A stretch of DNA of 39,627 nucleotides from an uncultured Planctomycetota bacterium (GTDB lineage Bacteria > Planctomycetota > Planctomycetia > Pirellulales > Thermoguttaceae): the NCBI GenBank assembly GCA_902770245.1, contig CACXSS010000008.1, positions 1-39,627 of the forward strand, given 5' to 3'. Shown in pieces: positions 11,356 through 19,422 of this stretch (position 1 is the stretch's first letter; the number at the start of each line of letters is the position of its first letter). The notes under the pieces were generated by a model that searched no databases, was not told the DNA's origin, and saw nothing but the letters and a program-made list of their open reading frames with translations. A program made the translations under genes and the position numbers.

Positions 11356-12747
11356 ATGCCAAAGACTGTTATACTCGTTTCAATCGCTCATTTGCGAGAG
11401 CAGGATTTATCTCGGTTGCCCAACCTGGTCAAAGCGTGTCAAAAAGGACAGACGGTTACTCTCAAGCCGACGTTTCCGTGCGTTACATGCCCGGTTCAGG
11501 CGAACATGACAACCGGCAAACTGCCCAACAAACACGGCATCGTCGGGAACGGGCTGTATTATCGCGACCGCCATTTTCTGGAAATGTGGACGGGCGACAA
11601 CTCCGTTATCGAAACGCATCAGATTTGGGACGTTCTGGAACACAGCCAACAGGAAATCGAGTCCGCCGTCTGGATGCCGCTGCATTCCAAGTTCTGCGAG
11701 GCGGACTACGTCTGCACACCGGCGCCGATTCACAATCCGGACGGGTCGGAAACGCTGTGGTGCTGGTCGCGCCCGGAATCGCTTTACGGTATGCTGCGAG
11801 ACAAGTACGGCGATTTCCCGCTCATGAACTGGTGGGGGCCGATGTCCAACATCGTTTCGGATACGTGGTCGGTGGATTCCGCCATCTATCTTGCTCAAAC
11901 GCAGCGACCATCGTTCTTCTACATCTATCTGCCGCATACTGATTACGAATCCCAGAAGTTCGGACCGGACAGCCCGCAGATGATGGCGTCTCTCGACAAG
12001 TACAACGATTTAATCGGGAAACTTGTCGATGAAATGACCGCCGTTTACGGAGAGGAAAACCTCGTTTGGCTTTTCGCGGGCGAATATTCCATCGTTCCCG
12101 TCGATCATGTAACGTATCCCAACCGGATTTTGCGCGACGCCGGTTTGCTGAAAACGATTTCAGAATCCAGCGTTCCCAACCCGCACGTTCATCACGTTCC
12201 CGGCATGCCACAAAAAGAGCTGACGGGAAAAGAAGAACTCATCGACTTTGCCAACACGCCGGCGTTTGCCGCGGCAGATCATCAGTTTTCGCACGTGTAT
12301 CTGCAAGACCGCAGCCCGGAGAATGTAACAAAAGTCGCTCAGCTGTTTGAGGGGAAAGAAGGGTTTGACGACGTCGTTTACGGCGACCGTCTGACCGATT
12401 TCGGGCTCAATCACGATCGAACCGGCGATCTGGTTTTGGTTTCCGCGCCGAACTCCTGGCAGGCGTATTATTACTGGCTCGACGACGCCAACGCGCCGTC
12501 GTTCGCCCATACGGTTGACATTCACCGCAAACCCGGCTACGACCCGTGCGAGCTGTTTTTCGATCCCGTCATTCGCGGCATTCCAACGGACGCCTCGCTC
12601 ATTAAAGGCTCTCACGGCGCTCCCGCCAGAGAAGACAATCAGAAAACCGTTCTGGCAGCGTCTGAAAATGTTACGTCAGAAACGGAACTCGCCGACGTTG
12701 ACATTTTCGAAATCGTTATGAAAGCCTATGGGTTTGACAGTTACTAA
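11356..12747 (+). CDS. Alkaline phosphatase superfamily protein, type I phosphodiesterase / nucleotide pyrophosphatase-like
   Basis: About 463 residues. The start is set at the ATG at 11356 because GGGAG lies 8-9 bases before it; an in-frame ATG at 11341 would overlap the end of hemB. Near residues 39-54, FPCVTCPVQANMTTG matches the nucleophile-Thr region of the phosphodiesterase family, followed by NKHGIVGNG. The later metal-ligand regions are atypical: LPHTDYESQKFGPDSP has Gln where the common family motif has His, and GEYSI replaces a DHG-type motif. From memory such variants are seen in a bacterial COG1524 subgroup. SHGAP near the C-terminus would supply a further ligand. There is no signal peptide, so it is presumably cytoplasmic. 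The substrate is unknown. Confidence 0.8.
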   Translation: MPKTVILVSIAHLREQDLSRLPNLVKACQKGQTVTLKPTFPCVTCPVQANMTTGKLPNKHGIVGNGLYYRDRHFLEMWTGDNSVIETHQIWDVLEHSQQEIESAVWMPLHSKFCEADYVCTPAPIHNPDGSETLWCWSRPESLYGMLRDKYGDFPLMNWWGPMSNIVSDTWSVDSAIYLAQTQRPSFFYIYLPHTDYESQKFGPDSPQMMASLDKYNDLIGKLVDEMTAVYGEENLVWLFAGEYSIVPVDHVTYPNRILRDAGLLKTISESSVPNPHVHHVPGMPQKELTGKEELIDFANTPAFAAADHQFSHVYLQDRSPENVTKVAQLFEGKEGFDDVVYGDRLTDFGLNHDRTGDLVLVSAPNSWQAYYYWLDDANAPSFAHTVDIHRKPGYDPCELFFDPVIRGIPTDASLIKGSHGAPAREDNQKTVLAASENVTSETELADVDIFEIVMKAYGFDSY

Positions 12748-12757
12748 AGTTATGAAT

Positions 12758-12840
12758 AGCTGGGAGGATTCTGGGAGATTGCTGGGAGGGTTCTGGGAAA
12801 GTTCCCAGAAGCTCCCAGTAGTTCCCAGCAATTTCCAGAG
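12758..12840. repeat. Heptameric CTGGGAG/CTCCCAG inverted repeat array
   Basis: The gap after the phosphodiesterase gene consists of CTGGGAG-type units spaced 7-15 bases apart on the left and CTCCCAG/TTCCCAG units on the right, so the whole segment can fold back on itself. It differs in sequence from the GGGAATA mosaics elsewhere in the window but has the same build. It may act as terminator for the gene upstream. Confidence 0.75.
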
Positions 12841-12848
12841 TTTATCTC

Positions 12849-12877
12849 TTGTAAAGAGTACATTATAGCGCTATAAT
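12849..12877 (+). promoter_or_regulatory. Candidate purE promoter with overlapping palindrome
   Basis: TTGTAA (12849-12854) and TATAAT (12872-12877) are separated by exactly 17 bases. The -10 is embedded in a perfect 14-bp palindrome TTATAGCGCTATAA (12863-12876), a plausible repressor site. A start near 12884 would give purE a leader of about 80 bases. Confidence 0.55.
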
Positions 12878-12892
12878 TAAATCAGAAGTTTG

Positions 12893-12925
12893 AGGACGGC
12901 GAACGGCGTCGGTTGTTCGCGTCCT
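12893..12925 (+). promoter_or_regulatory. Hairpin in the purE leader
   Basis: AGGACGGCGAAC (12893-12904) pairs with GTTCGCGTCCT (12915-12925), leaving one bulged G: an 11-bp GC-rich stem with a 10-base loop, followed by TTTGTAT. It lies between the predicted start of transcription and the purE ATG. It could be an attenuator or mRNA-stabilising stem. It does not match the purine riboswitch core. Confidence 0.45.
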
Positions 12926-12965
12926 TTGTATAAGCAATCACATCCGATTTTCACAACATATTATC

Positions 12966-13475
12966 ATGCCATCAGTATCAATTATAATGGGGTCCAGCAG
13001 CGACTGGTCCAAAATCAAGAATTGCGCTCTGATTCTCAAAGAGTTCGGGGTCGAGTTCGACGTTCGCGTCTTTAGCGCGCACCGCACGCCCAAGGCGCTG
13101 GAAGCGTTTGTCAAGTCCGCGCCGGAACGCGGGGTCAAGGTGATTCTGGCAGCCGCCGGCGGCGCCGCTCATCTGGCGGGCGTTATCGCCTCCATGACAG
13201 TTCTTCCGGTTATCGGCATTCCCGTAGAAACGAACCTCTGCGGCGGGCTGGACTCCATGCTGTCGATGATTCAGATGCCCGGCGACATTCCTGTCGCGAC
13301 CGTTGGCGTCGGTTCCGGCGGGGCGAAAAACGCCGGCATTCTCGCGGTGGAAATTCTGGCTCTGTCCAACCCGGAATTGCTGGAAAAGCTCAATCAGTAC
13401 CGCGTCAAGATTGCTGAAAAAGTCAACGCCATGGACGAGAAGCTCCAGGAGACAATCAAGGAAGAGCTGGGCTAG
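12966..13475 (+). CDS. purE: N5-carboxyaminoimidazole ribonucleotide mutase
   Basis: Rearranges N5-CAIR to CAIR in purine synthesis. The 169 residues fit class I PurE. GSSSDW at 9-14, SAHRTP at 37-42, AAGGAAHLAGV and the GLDSMLSMIQMP segment are all present. The C-terminal helix is slightly extended and charged. The start is ATG 12966 (MPSVSIIMGSSSDW) with no Shine-Dalgarno. No purK is next to it. The stop TAG at 13473-13475 abuts a heptameric repeat. Confidence 0.97.
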   Translation: MPSVSIIMGSSSDWSKIKNCALILKEFGVEFDVRVFSAHRTPKALEAFVKSAPERGVKVILAAAGGAAHLAGVIASMTVLPVIGIPVETNLCGGLDSMLSMIQMPGDIPVATVGVGSGGAKNAGILAVEILALSNPELLEKLNQYRVKIAEKVNAMDEKLQETIKEELG

Positions 13476-13557
13476 AGAGGGAATGGGGAGTAGGGAATAG
13501 GGAGTAGATATTAGAACTAATCAATACTATTCCCTATTCCCTAATGCCTATTCCCTA
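13476..13557. repeat. Heptameric GGGAATA mosaic between convergent genes
   Basis: The left arm has units of type GGGAATG, GGGAGTA and GGGAATA in tandem. The right arm has CTATTCC repeated units; together they form a long imperfect inverted repeat between two converging genes. Read on the minus strand, the right arm contains the TAG stop codon (13555-13557) of the gene that ends there. Confidence 0.85.
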
Positions 13558-15414
13558 TTTCCTTCTTTTCTTTTTGTAGTCCGGTTTCTTTTCTGGGAAC
13601 TGATAATCAAACCCCGGTTCGACCGCATTGGGATCATGCGGCTTGTACTGGAAGTTTTCTTCTTTGGGAACGCGCGGAGCCGGTTTGGCAAAGAGCGTTC
13701 TGACGAAAAAGTAAACGATAATCAACGCCATGAGAAGAAGAATCCCGTTGGAAATGACGTTGCTTCTTTCGGATTGCTGAACTTCGTATTTGAGCGCTTT
13801 CGGGGCAAACAGCAGCGGGGCGAGCTGATAAGCGTGCCCTTTTGCTTCGTCCGCCCGACGATACATCCACGTATTGAACATAAAACAGGGAACGCTCAGG
13901 TCTACGCCAAATCCCGCGCCGTCGCCCGTCTGAACGCCTTCCGGCAATTCCAGAACATTAATAACTATCGGATTGTCGGCAGAGTCGGACGTGAACAAAT
14001 AAATATTGTAATACTGCTCAATTCCGAATCTGGCTCTGACGTCGGGCGCGTCTACCGGGATTGCGACGATTCGCCGCGCGCGGCCGGTAAGCCAGAACAA
14101 ATTTCCCCGCTGAGCGATAGGGTCGTTAAAAAGCGATTCCACTGGATACGACTGTCTTTCGACGGTCATCACGTTGCGAGGATCCCGCATGTTCCATAAT
14201 TCGTCACGCTGGGTAAGCGCCAATTTTTTGATCTCGGCAAACTTTTTCGGATCCAGCGCTCGTTTGACCGCCGACAGTTCCTGATAGAAACATTCCCGGT
14301 TGCGTTCGTTGAGAGTGCAGTCTGCTGGGAACGGGATCTTTCTTCCCGGAGGAATGGGTTTGGAGTCAAGTTCGTCAAACAAACCGTAGTCCATGCCGAG
14401 ATTTCCCAACGGCGTATTGGGATGCCAGGCGATTCGCGTTGCGATAAAGTACGAATGACGAGGTTTGTCCGTTTGGTTGTCCAGCGGTCCATACTTGAGA
14501 AAATAGGCGTCTGCGGAAACCGGATAGGAAACGGAAGCGCCGGTCTTCCACTTTTTGGGAATGACGCTCGTAATAATCAAAACGCGATGTCCGGAATTGA
14601 GTTTGACGGCAACGAAGTAGAGCGAGTCCATTTCAAACCGGGTTTGCAATTCCTGAATGAGCGAGACGGACTCAATCGCTTCCGCCGTCCCTTCCAGATG
14701 ATACAGCGCGCCGCGCTGCTCGGTTCGATTAAACGCGCGCAATTCAAAGGCGATATCCTTTTTCTCCTCGTCCTGAACGTCTTTTCCGTCGAGCATGTCG
14801 GCGGCGGCTTGAGAGGATTTCGTCCACGGCAGAATAAAATCCAGCGGGAATCGTTTGGCAGTAAAGATAAGCTGGGCGGTAAAGTTGTTTTGAGCCGGAT
14901 TCCATGCCTCGCCGTCTTTGAACTGTTCCCATTGAGACTCCGCAACGCCCACCGCATTCCAAAGTTCATTAATTGAATTGACCGCGTTTTTCGGTTCGGA
15001 ATTTGCTTCAGGATCCAAATCCTCCGCCGTTTTGACAACAGGCTCTGTCGGCGTGTTTTCGATTTCCGGCGTAGCAATTTTTTTCTCCTCTTCCGTTTCG
15101 CTCAAGTCTGCAACCTCCGGCAGAGGCTCGGAATTCTCTTGAGTTTCCGGCTGAGCAGGTTCAGCAGGCACAACTTCGGGGGCAACAGGTTCCGTCGGAG
15201 TCGCTTCTGGCTGAGCAGGCGTTTCCGCTGGCTGGACAGGTTCCGCAGGAGATTCTTGCTGAACAGGGGGATTTTCAGCTTCAACCGCAGCCGTTTCCGC
15301 CTCGGGAGCAGGCGATGCCGCATCCTGAGAAAGCGCTGTCGAATTGAAAGCAAATAATATTATTGCAGAAATCGTATAAGCGTAAAACGTTCTGGTAAGA
15401 AAGCGATAGTTCAT
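13555..15414 (-). CDS. Secreted or membrane-anchored protein of unknown function
   Basis: About 619 residues, no family recognised. The start is placed at ATG 15414 because it begins a clear signal peptide (MNYRFLTRTFYAYTISAII...ALSQ); the longer frame needs a TTG at 15498. Residues about 32-150 are a Pro/Glu/Ala/Thr-rich linker. The body follows, with two similar segments (GALYHLEGTAEAI and GNLFWLTGRARRI) that suggest a repeated beta-domain. One membrane helix near 548-572 is followed by a short cytoplasmic tail ending KKKRRK. The topology is therefore periplasmic body with a C-terminal anchor. The stop codon falls in a heptameric repeat. The neighbours give no functional hint. Confidence 0.8.
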   Translation of the reverse strand: MNYRFLTRTFYAYTISAIILFAFNSTALSQDAASPAPEAETAAVEAENPPVQQESPAEPVQPAETPAQPEATPTEPVAPEVVPAEPAQPETQENSEPLPEVADLSETEEEKKIATPEIENTPTEPVVKTAEDLDPEANSEPKNAVNSINELWNAVGVAESQWEQFKDGEAWNPAQNNFTAQLIFTAKRFPLDFILPWTKSSQAAADMLDGKDVQDEEKKDIAFELRAFNRTEQRGALYHLEGTAEAIESVSLIQELQTRFEMDSLYFVAVKLNSGHRVLIITSVIPKKWKTGASVSYPVSADAYFLKYGPLDNQTDKPRHSYFIATRIAWHPNTPLGNLGMDYGLFDELDSKPIPPGRKIPFPADCTLNERNRECFYQELSAVKRALDPKKFAEIKKLALTQRDELWNMRDPRNVMTVERQSYPVESLFNDPIAQRGNLFWLTGRARRIVAIPVDAPDVRARFGIEQYYNIYLFTSDSADNPIVINVLELPEGVQTGDGAGFGVDLSVPCFMFNTWMYRRADEAKGHAYQLAPLLFAPKALKYEVQQSERSNVISNGILLLMALIIVYFFVRTLFAKPAPRVPKEENFQYKPHDPNAVEPGFDYQFPEKKPDYKKKRRK

Positions 15415-15727
15415 ATTATTGGGGGTTGCAGTTAAAGGGATGATGAGGGAAAGGACAATGCAAATCACGGTTGATTTGTCGTTTTTCCTCTGATTCAATT
15501 AATTATTTGGCTGTATTTTATTGAAAAATACATAAAAACTGCTCTGTAATCTCTTTTCGAGAAATCTTTTTTTTGTATAATAAAAAAGGATTGACATGAG
15601 CGTCTAATTATAAAGACGTTTATTAAAATCATTTATTAGTATAGCTGATATTTTGGAATGGATAAACATATCCATTGCTAAAATTTATAAAGACAGATTA
15701 TTTAGTAATATTTTTGCTGTATTTGTT

Positions 15728-16297
15728 ATGAGCAAACGATTTCCTAACGCGTATGTAATTAATGTTATGGCAGACGACCACCCGGGCATTGTCTCGTCGG
15801 TTTCGTCCGTTATTGAATCCTTGTCAGGCAACATCGACGGCTGTTCCCAGACGGTTTTGGGCGGTTATTTTACGCTCATTATGCTTGTCGGACTCCCTGA
15901 AGCCATCGAACCGGACGTTCTTTCTGAAATGATTCATCAGGTTAATCCTGATTTTCAGGTCAGCGTTCGTCAGATGAAGGACAAAAACGTTCCCCCGTCA
16001 ACTCAGGATTCTGACAGCTTTGTCATTACCGTGTTTGGAAAGGATAAACCGTCTATTGTCCGCAAGTTTAGCGCGTACTTGGCGGATCGCGAAATCAATA
16101 TCGTCGACCTTTACGGCGCTCATCGTGGAGAAGACGAGTTTGTTCTGATTGGTCAGGTTGAAGTTCCAACGCACTGGAATTTGGATACGCTTCAGTCAGA
16201 ACTGGCATATATGGGCAAAGAGCTTGGGTTTACAGTCAAACTGCAGCAGCAAAACATCTTTTTGGCAACCAATCAGCTTCGCCTTCCCAAAAATTAA
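15728..16297 (+). CDS. Double-ACT-domain regulator, GcvR-like
   Basis: About 189 residues made of two ACT domains. The first, about 8-75, begins YVINVMADDHPGIVSSV. The second, about 97-170, begins FVITVFGKDKPSIVRKF. This is the layout of GcvR (glycine cleavage repressor) and related amino-acid-sensing proteins. Start ATG 15728 is chosen because it opens directly into the first domain; an upstream TTG at 15653 would add an AT-rich leader peptide with no support. lnt starts 34 bases after the stop on the same strand, so the two are probably one transcript. No glycine cleavage genes are nearby. The regulatory partner is unknown. Confidence 0.85.
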   Translation: MSKRFPNAYVINVMADDHPGIVSSVSSVIESLSGNIDGCSQTVLGGYFTLIMLVGLPEAIEPDVLSEMIHQVNPDFQVSVRQMKDKNVPPSTQDSDSFVITVFGKDKPSIVRKFSAYLADREINIVDLYGAHRGEDEFVLIGQVEVPTHWNLDTLQSELAYMGKELGFTVKLQQQNIFLATNQLRLPKN

Positions 16298-16331
16298 AGA
16301 CATTTGAGGCATCCGTTTCGAGGGTAATACC

Positions 16332-18053
16332 GTGAAATCGTTTTTTTCCCTGCTGATTCCTGCGATCGTTTTGATTCGGCTTGGATTCCCGCCTTTTGGT
16401 TTTGCGCCATTAGCTTTGGTTGGCTGGGCGATCCTGCTTGGTTTTCTTCTGTCAGAACGACAAACGACGTCCAGCGCATTAGGCGGAGCGTGGCTGGCGG
16501 GATTCCTTTGGAATCTTTCCATGACGTTCTATGTTGCCTTTCCGCATTGGGCGACCAGTATCGGCTGGGTTGCGCTGTCGGCGTACATGGCAGTCTATTG
16601 GCTCGTTTGGGCGTGGGGCTGCCGATTGGCTCAGCAAAAGGGAATTCCGATGTGGTTTGCCGCGCCAATTCTTTGGACGGGGTTGGAACTGATTCAGGGA
16701 TATCTGATTTCCGGTTTTCTGTTAAACCAGCAGGCGTTGGCGTTCTATAAAGCTCCTGTTATGCTGCAATTGGCGGAATTCGGCGGCTCGTATGTCGTTA
16801 GTTTTATTCTGATGCTGCTTTCTGCTCTGGTTTATCACGCCTGGAAAAACCGAGTCGAAAACAAAAAGCCGTTTTTGGCTTTGTTCTCAATATTGTTGAT
16901 AGTCGGTCTTACTGCCGGCGCAGGCTTTTTCCTTCTCGAAAAGACAAAAGCCTGTTTGGCGGTCGACGATTCCCAAACAATTAGTAACGAATTCGCGTTG
17001 TTGACAGGAGAAACGGAATCGACGCTTAACCTGGCGTTGATTCAAGGAAACTTGCCTTGTTATGTTGAATATGACCCCAGTATGATCGATCAAACGTTTG
17101 CTCAATATTGCGCTAAAACGTTTGACGCTCTCAATACCCAGCCTCGTCCAGATATTATTGTCTGGCCAGAGGGTATTTTCCGTTATCCTCGTTGGGAAAT
17201 TGGGGATAAAGAACCCGCTCTCAATCCGGAGTTTGAAGGAACGAAAGAACAGTTTTTGGAACAGGTTCGTCAAAATGTCGAAAAATCCCAAAAACAGATC
17301 GGCAATATGGCGAAGAGCTTTGACGCTGGTTTTATTACAGGCGTTGATCGATGCGTCTTGTCAGGCGAAGACGTTCTGCGATACAACAGCGTTGTTGGCG
17401 TCGATTCGTACGGTCGCGACGTTGGTCAGTACGATAAACGGCATTTGGTTTTGTTTGGAGAATACATTCCCTTTGCGGATCAGATTCCGATTCTCAAAGA
17501 GATTACGCCAGTTGGAGGCGGAATGCAGTTTGGAGATCAGATTGTATTGCCATTGACGTTCCAAAAAGGCAATTCTGCCAAGGATTCCGGCTGGACGTTC
17601 CTTCCGAGCGTCTGTTATGAAAATACGTTTCCGTATGTAATTCGCGCTCAGGTTCGTCAATGCCATCAACCTGTTGACGCGCTGCTCAATCTTTCCAACG
17701 ACGGCTGGTTTAAAGGCTGTTTTGAAAATGAACTGCGTTTGGCTCAAAGCGTTTTCCGAGCTATTGAGACAAGAAAAACGCATCTTATCGCTTCCAATGG
17801 CGGCATTTCCGCTTACATTGACCCTTCCGGACGCATTCTCAAGCAAGGTCATCGCGAAACCCCCTCTTTTTGGGGCGGAACGGTAGCAAGCGAGTATATT
17901 GCTGTTTCATTGAAAAAAGACGGTTCCCGAAATATTATTACAAAATACGTCCAATATGGCGACGCTTTTGCTGGCTGTTGCCTGTTTTTATCCCTGACAA
18001 TCCTTTTCAATCCGTTGGTACGACCGTTAAAATCGTCAAAATCGGAAAAATAA
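16332..18053 (+). CDS. lnt: Apolipoprotein N-acyltransferase
   Basis: Adds the third acyl chain to the N-terminal Cys of lipoproteins at the inner membrane. The N-terminal ~200 residues form several membrane helices. The periplasmic nitrilase-type domain follows, with the Glu-Lys-Cys triad visible as E280 (WPEG), K369 (YDKRHLVLFGEY) and C428 (SVCYENTFP). A C-terminal helix precedes a basic tail. The 573 residues fit the family. GTG start with GAGGG about 8 bases upstream. Its presence implies a triacylated lipoprotein pathway and hence a diderm envelope. The nitrilase domain carries a Gln/Asn-rich insert between the Glu and Lys regions. Confidence 0.95.
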   Translation: MKSFFSLLIPAIVLIRLGFPPFGFAPLALVGWAILLGFLLSERQTTSSALGGAWLAGFLWNLSMTFYVAFPHWATSIGWVALSAYMAVYWLVWAWGCRLAQQKGIPMWFAAPILWTGLELIQGYLISGFLLNQQALAFYKAPVMLQLAEFGGSYVVSFILMLLSALVYHAWKNRVENKKPFLALFSILLIVGLTAGAGFFLLEKTKACLAVDDSQTISNEFALLTGETESTLNLALIQGNLPCYVEYDPSMIDQTFAQYCAKTFDALNTQPRPDIIVWPEGIFRYPRWEIGDKEPALNPEFEGTKEQFLEQVRQNVEKSQKQIGNMAKSFDAGFITGVDRCVLSGEDVLRYNSVVGVDSYGRDVGQYDKRHLVLFGEYIPFADQIPILKEITPVGGGMQFGDQIVLPLTFQKGNSAKDSGWTFLPSVCYENTFPYVIRAQVRQCHQPVDALLNLSNDGWFKGCFENELRLAQSVFRAIETRKTHLIASNGGISAYIDPSGRILKQGHRETPSFWGGTVASEYIAVSLKKDGSRNIITKYVQYGDAFAGCCLFLSLTILFNPLVRPLKSSKSEK

Positions 18054-18096
18054 ACAAGGGGAAATAGATAAACTTGAAAAATTTTAGGTTTTTTTC

Positions 18097-18125
18097 TTGA
18101 CATTTCCGGTTTTATCGATTAATAT
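18097..18125 (+). promoter_or_regulatory. Sigma-70-type promoter
   Basis: Perfect -35 TTGACA (18097-18102) and -10 TAATAT (18120-18125) with a 17-base spacer. It faces the coiled-coil protein gene that starts at 18232. The heptameric repeat segment would then form most of that gene's 5' leader. Confidence 0.65.
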
Positions 18126-18133
18126 AGTAGATG

Positions 18134-18228
18134 AATAGTAGGCATTAGGCAATAGACAGTAGGCTGTAGTTTTGCCTCACGCGAAGCGCTAATTGCTAAT
18201 TACTAGTTGCCAATTATTAATTAACCGT
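18134..18228. repeat. Heptameric repeat mosaic
   Basis: Units such as AATAGTA, GGCATTA, GGCAATA and GACAGTA on the left and CTAATTG, CTAATTA, CTAGTTG, CCAATTA on the right have a 7-bp period. A CGCGAAGCG core sits between the arms. The mosaic fills the leader of the next gene. Confidence 0.75.
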
Positions 18229-18231
18229 ATC

Positions 18232-19305
18232 ATGAGCATATTTCATAAGATATTAGTTGCGTTGATATTCCTTACCATTCCGTTCAACTTCTTTTTCGCT
18301 TGTCGAGCGTTAAAGACGCACCAGATTTGGCGTGAAAAAATCATCAAGCTGGAAAAGCAGATCGCTCAGGTGGAAAAGGAATCCTACGAACTGGAACATG
18401 GCGTTATAGACGAAAAAACCGGCGAAGTTACCACAAAAGGGATTCGTCAGCTTGTTTGCGAGCTGGATTCAATTATGTTCCAGCGCGGCCGCGCCTGGTT
18501 TGACGCCACAGCGGAAGTCGACACTGAGACTGGCAAAGTTATTTTGGAAGTTCTCGCTCCCAGTCCTCACAATATCGTTGTCGGTACAATTCTGTATTGC
18601 TTCGATGCGGCTCCTCTGGAAGAAGAAGGACGTTACATCGGCAAGTTTACCGTTACTGAAGCGGATGATACCAAAATTGAGATTATGCCCTGTATGGAAA
18701 TGACTCAATCTGAGTCGAAGGGGCTTCATCCCAATCCTCATTTGACGGATAAATTAAAGAAAGCGTCTGAGGCGTGGAACGTCTATGAAAAAATGCCTCG
18801 AGACGAACACGCCATGTACGCCAAAATGGACGAAGAAAAGATTCGCGAACTCATGCCGGAATCCAGCGCCAATGAATTCGTCAACGATGGTAAAGACGAT
18901 CCGGACAGACCGGGAATGAAATACGAACGTCAATTGCGGGATTATGAACGTATTTTCGACGCTGTTTCGAGCAAATCTGCCAAGCTGGACGATTTAATTG
19001 TTGCTGCAGAATTCGACGCCGCTTACGCCAACAGCGCGCTGGAAGACGCCAAGGGATTGGAAACGGCTCAGGAAAATCTCAAAAAGCAACTGGCTGATCA
19101 GCGGGATACCGTCAGAGCGGAACGCGACGCAATTGCCGCTCACCTGAAAACGTTAAATTCTCGATATCAGCTTTATGTTGATAAAATCCAAAAGGTTCGC
19201 GCTGAAAACGTCAAACTGGCGAAACAGATTGACGCCGCTCAGCGGGAAGCCGCCAAACGAATTTACGCTCGCGCCCGAGCCAACGGCGTTGCCTCTGCGT
19301 TTTAA
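18232..19305 (+). CDS. Coiled-coil protein with N-terminal membrane helix, unknown function
   Basis: 357 residues from ATG 18232 (MSIFHKILVALIFLTIPFNFFFACRAL), which opens with a hydrophobic anchor; a longer frame from 18193 lies in repeat DNA. Residues about 35-60 are a charged coiled coil. A compact middle part (about 75-160) includes the beta-like segment GRAWFDATAEVDTETG and GKFTVTEADD. From about 235 to the end is another long Ala/Glu/Lys/Gln-rich coiled coil. It resembles planctomycete secreted hypothetical proteins in general build, but I do not recognise the family. It is monocistronic: strong promoter upstream, strong terminator downstream. Confidence 0.8.
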   Translation: MSIFHKILVALIFLTIPFNFFFACRALKTHQIWREKIIKLEKQIAQVEKESYELEHGVIDEKTGEVTTKGIRQLVCELDSIMFQRGRAWFDATAEVDTETGKVILEVLAPSPHNIVVGTILYCFDAAPLEEEGRYIGKFTVTEADDTKIEIMPCMEMTQSESKGLHPNPHLTDKLKKASEAWNVYEKMPRDEHAMYAKMDEEKIRELMPESSANEFVNDGKDDPDRPGMKYERQLRDYERIFDAVSSKSAKLDDLIVAAEFDAAYANSALEDAKGLETAQENLKKQLADQRDTVRAERDAIAAHLKTLNSRYQLYVDKIQKVRAENVKLAKQIDAAQREAAKRIYARARANGVASAF

Positions 19306-19358
19306 GATTCAAGGCGCGATCTGAATTTCTGTTTGTTTTCATGAATCAAAAAAAGAAT

Positions 19359-19388
19359 CGGGAAGAGAATCCTCTTCCCGTTTTTTTA
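19359..19388. terminator. Bidirectional rho-independent terminator
   Basis: A perfect 9-bp stem CGGGAAGAG (19359-19367) / CTCTTCCCG (19372-19380) with a 4-base loop AATC is followed by TTTTTTT (19381-19387). It is preceded by a run of seven A (19348-19354), so it can end both the plus-strand gene to its left and the minus-strand permease gene to its right. Confidence 0.93.
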
Positions 19389-19422
19389 TGGCTTTATCGT
19401 TTCCGATTCGAGATTATAACTT

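Noticed and set aside
12758-12840. CRISPR-like array
   Set aside because: Units are 7 bases with irregular short gaps and inverted copies; there are no constant-length spacers and no cas genes.
15591-15614. TTGACA upstream of the ACT gene as a promoter
   Set aside because: The nearest -10-like hexamer (TATAAA, 15609-15614) is only 12 bases away, too close.
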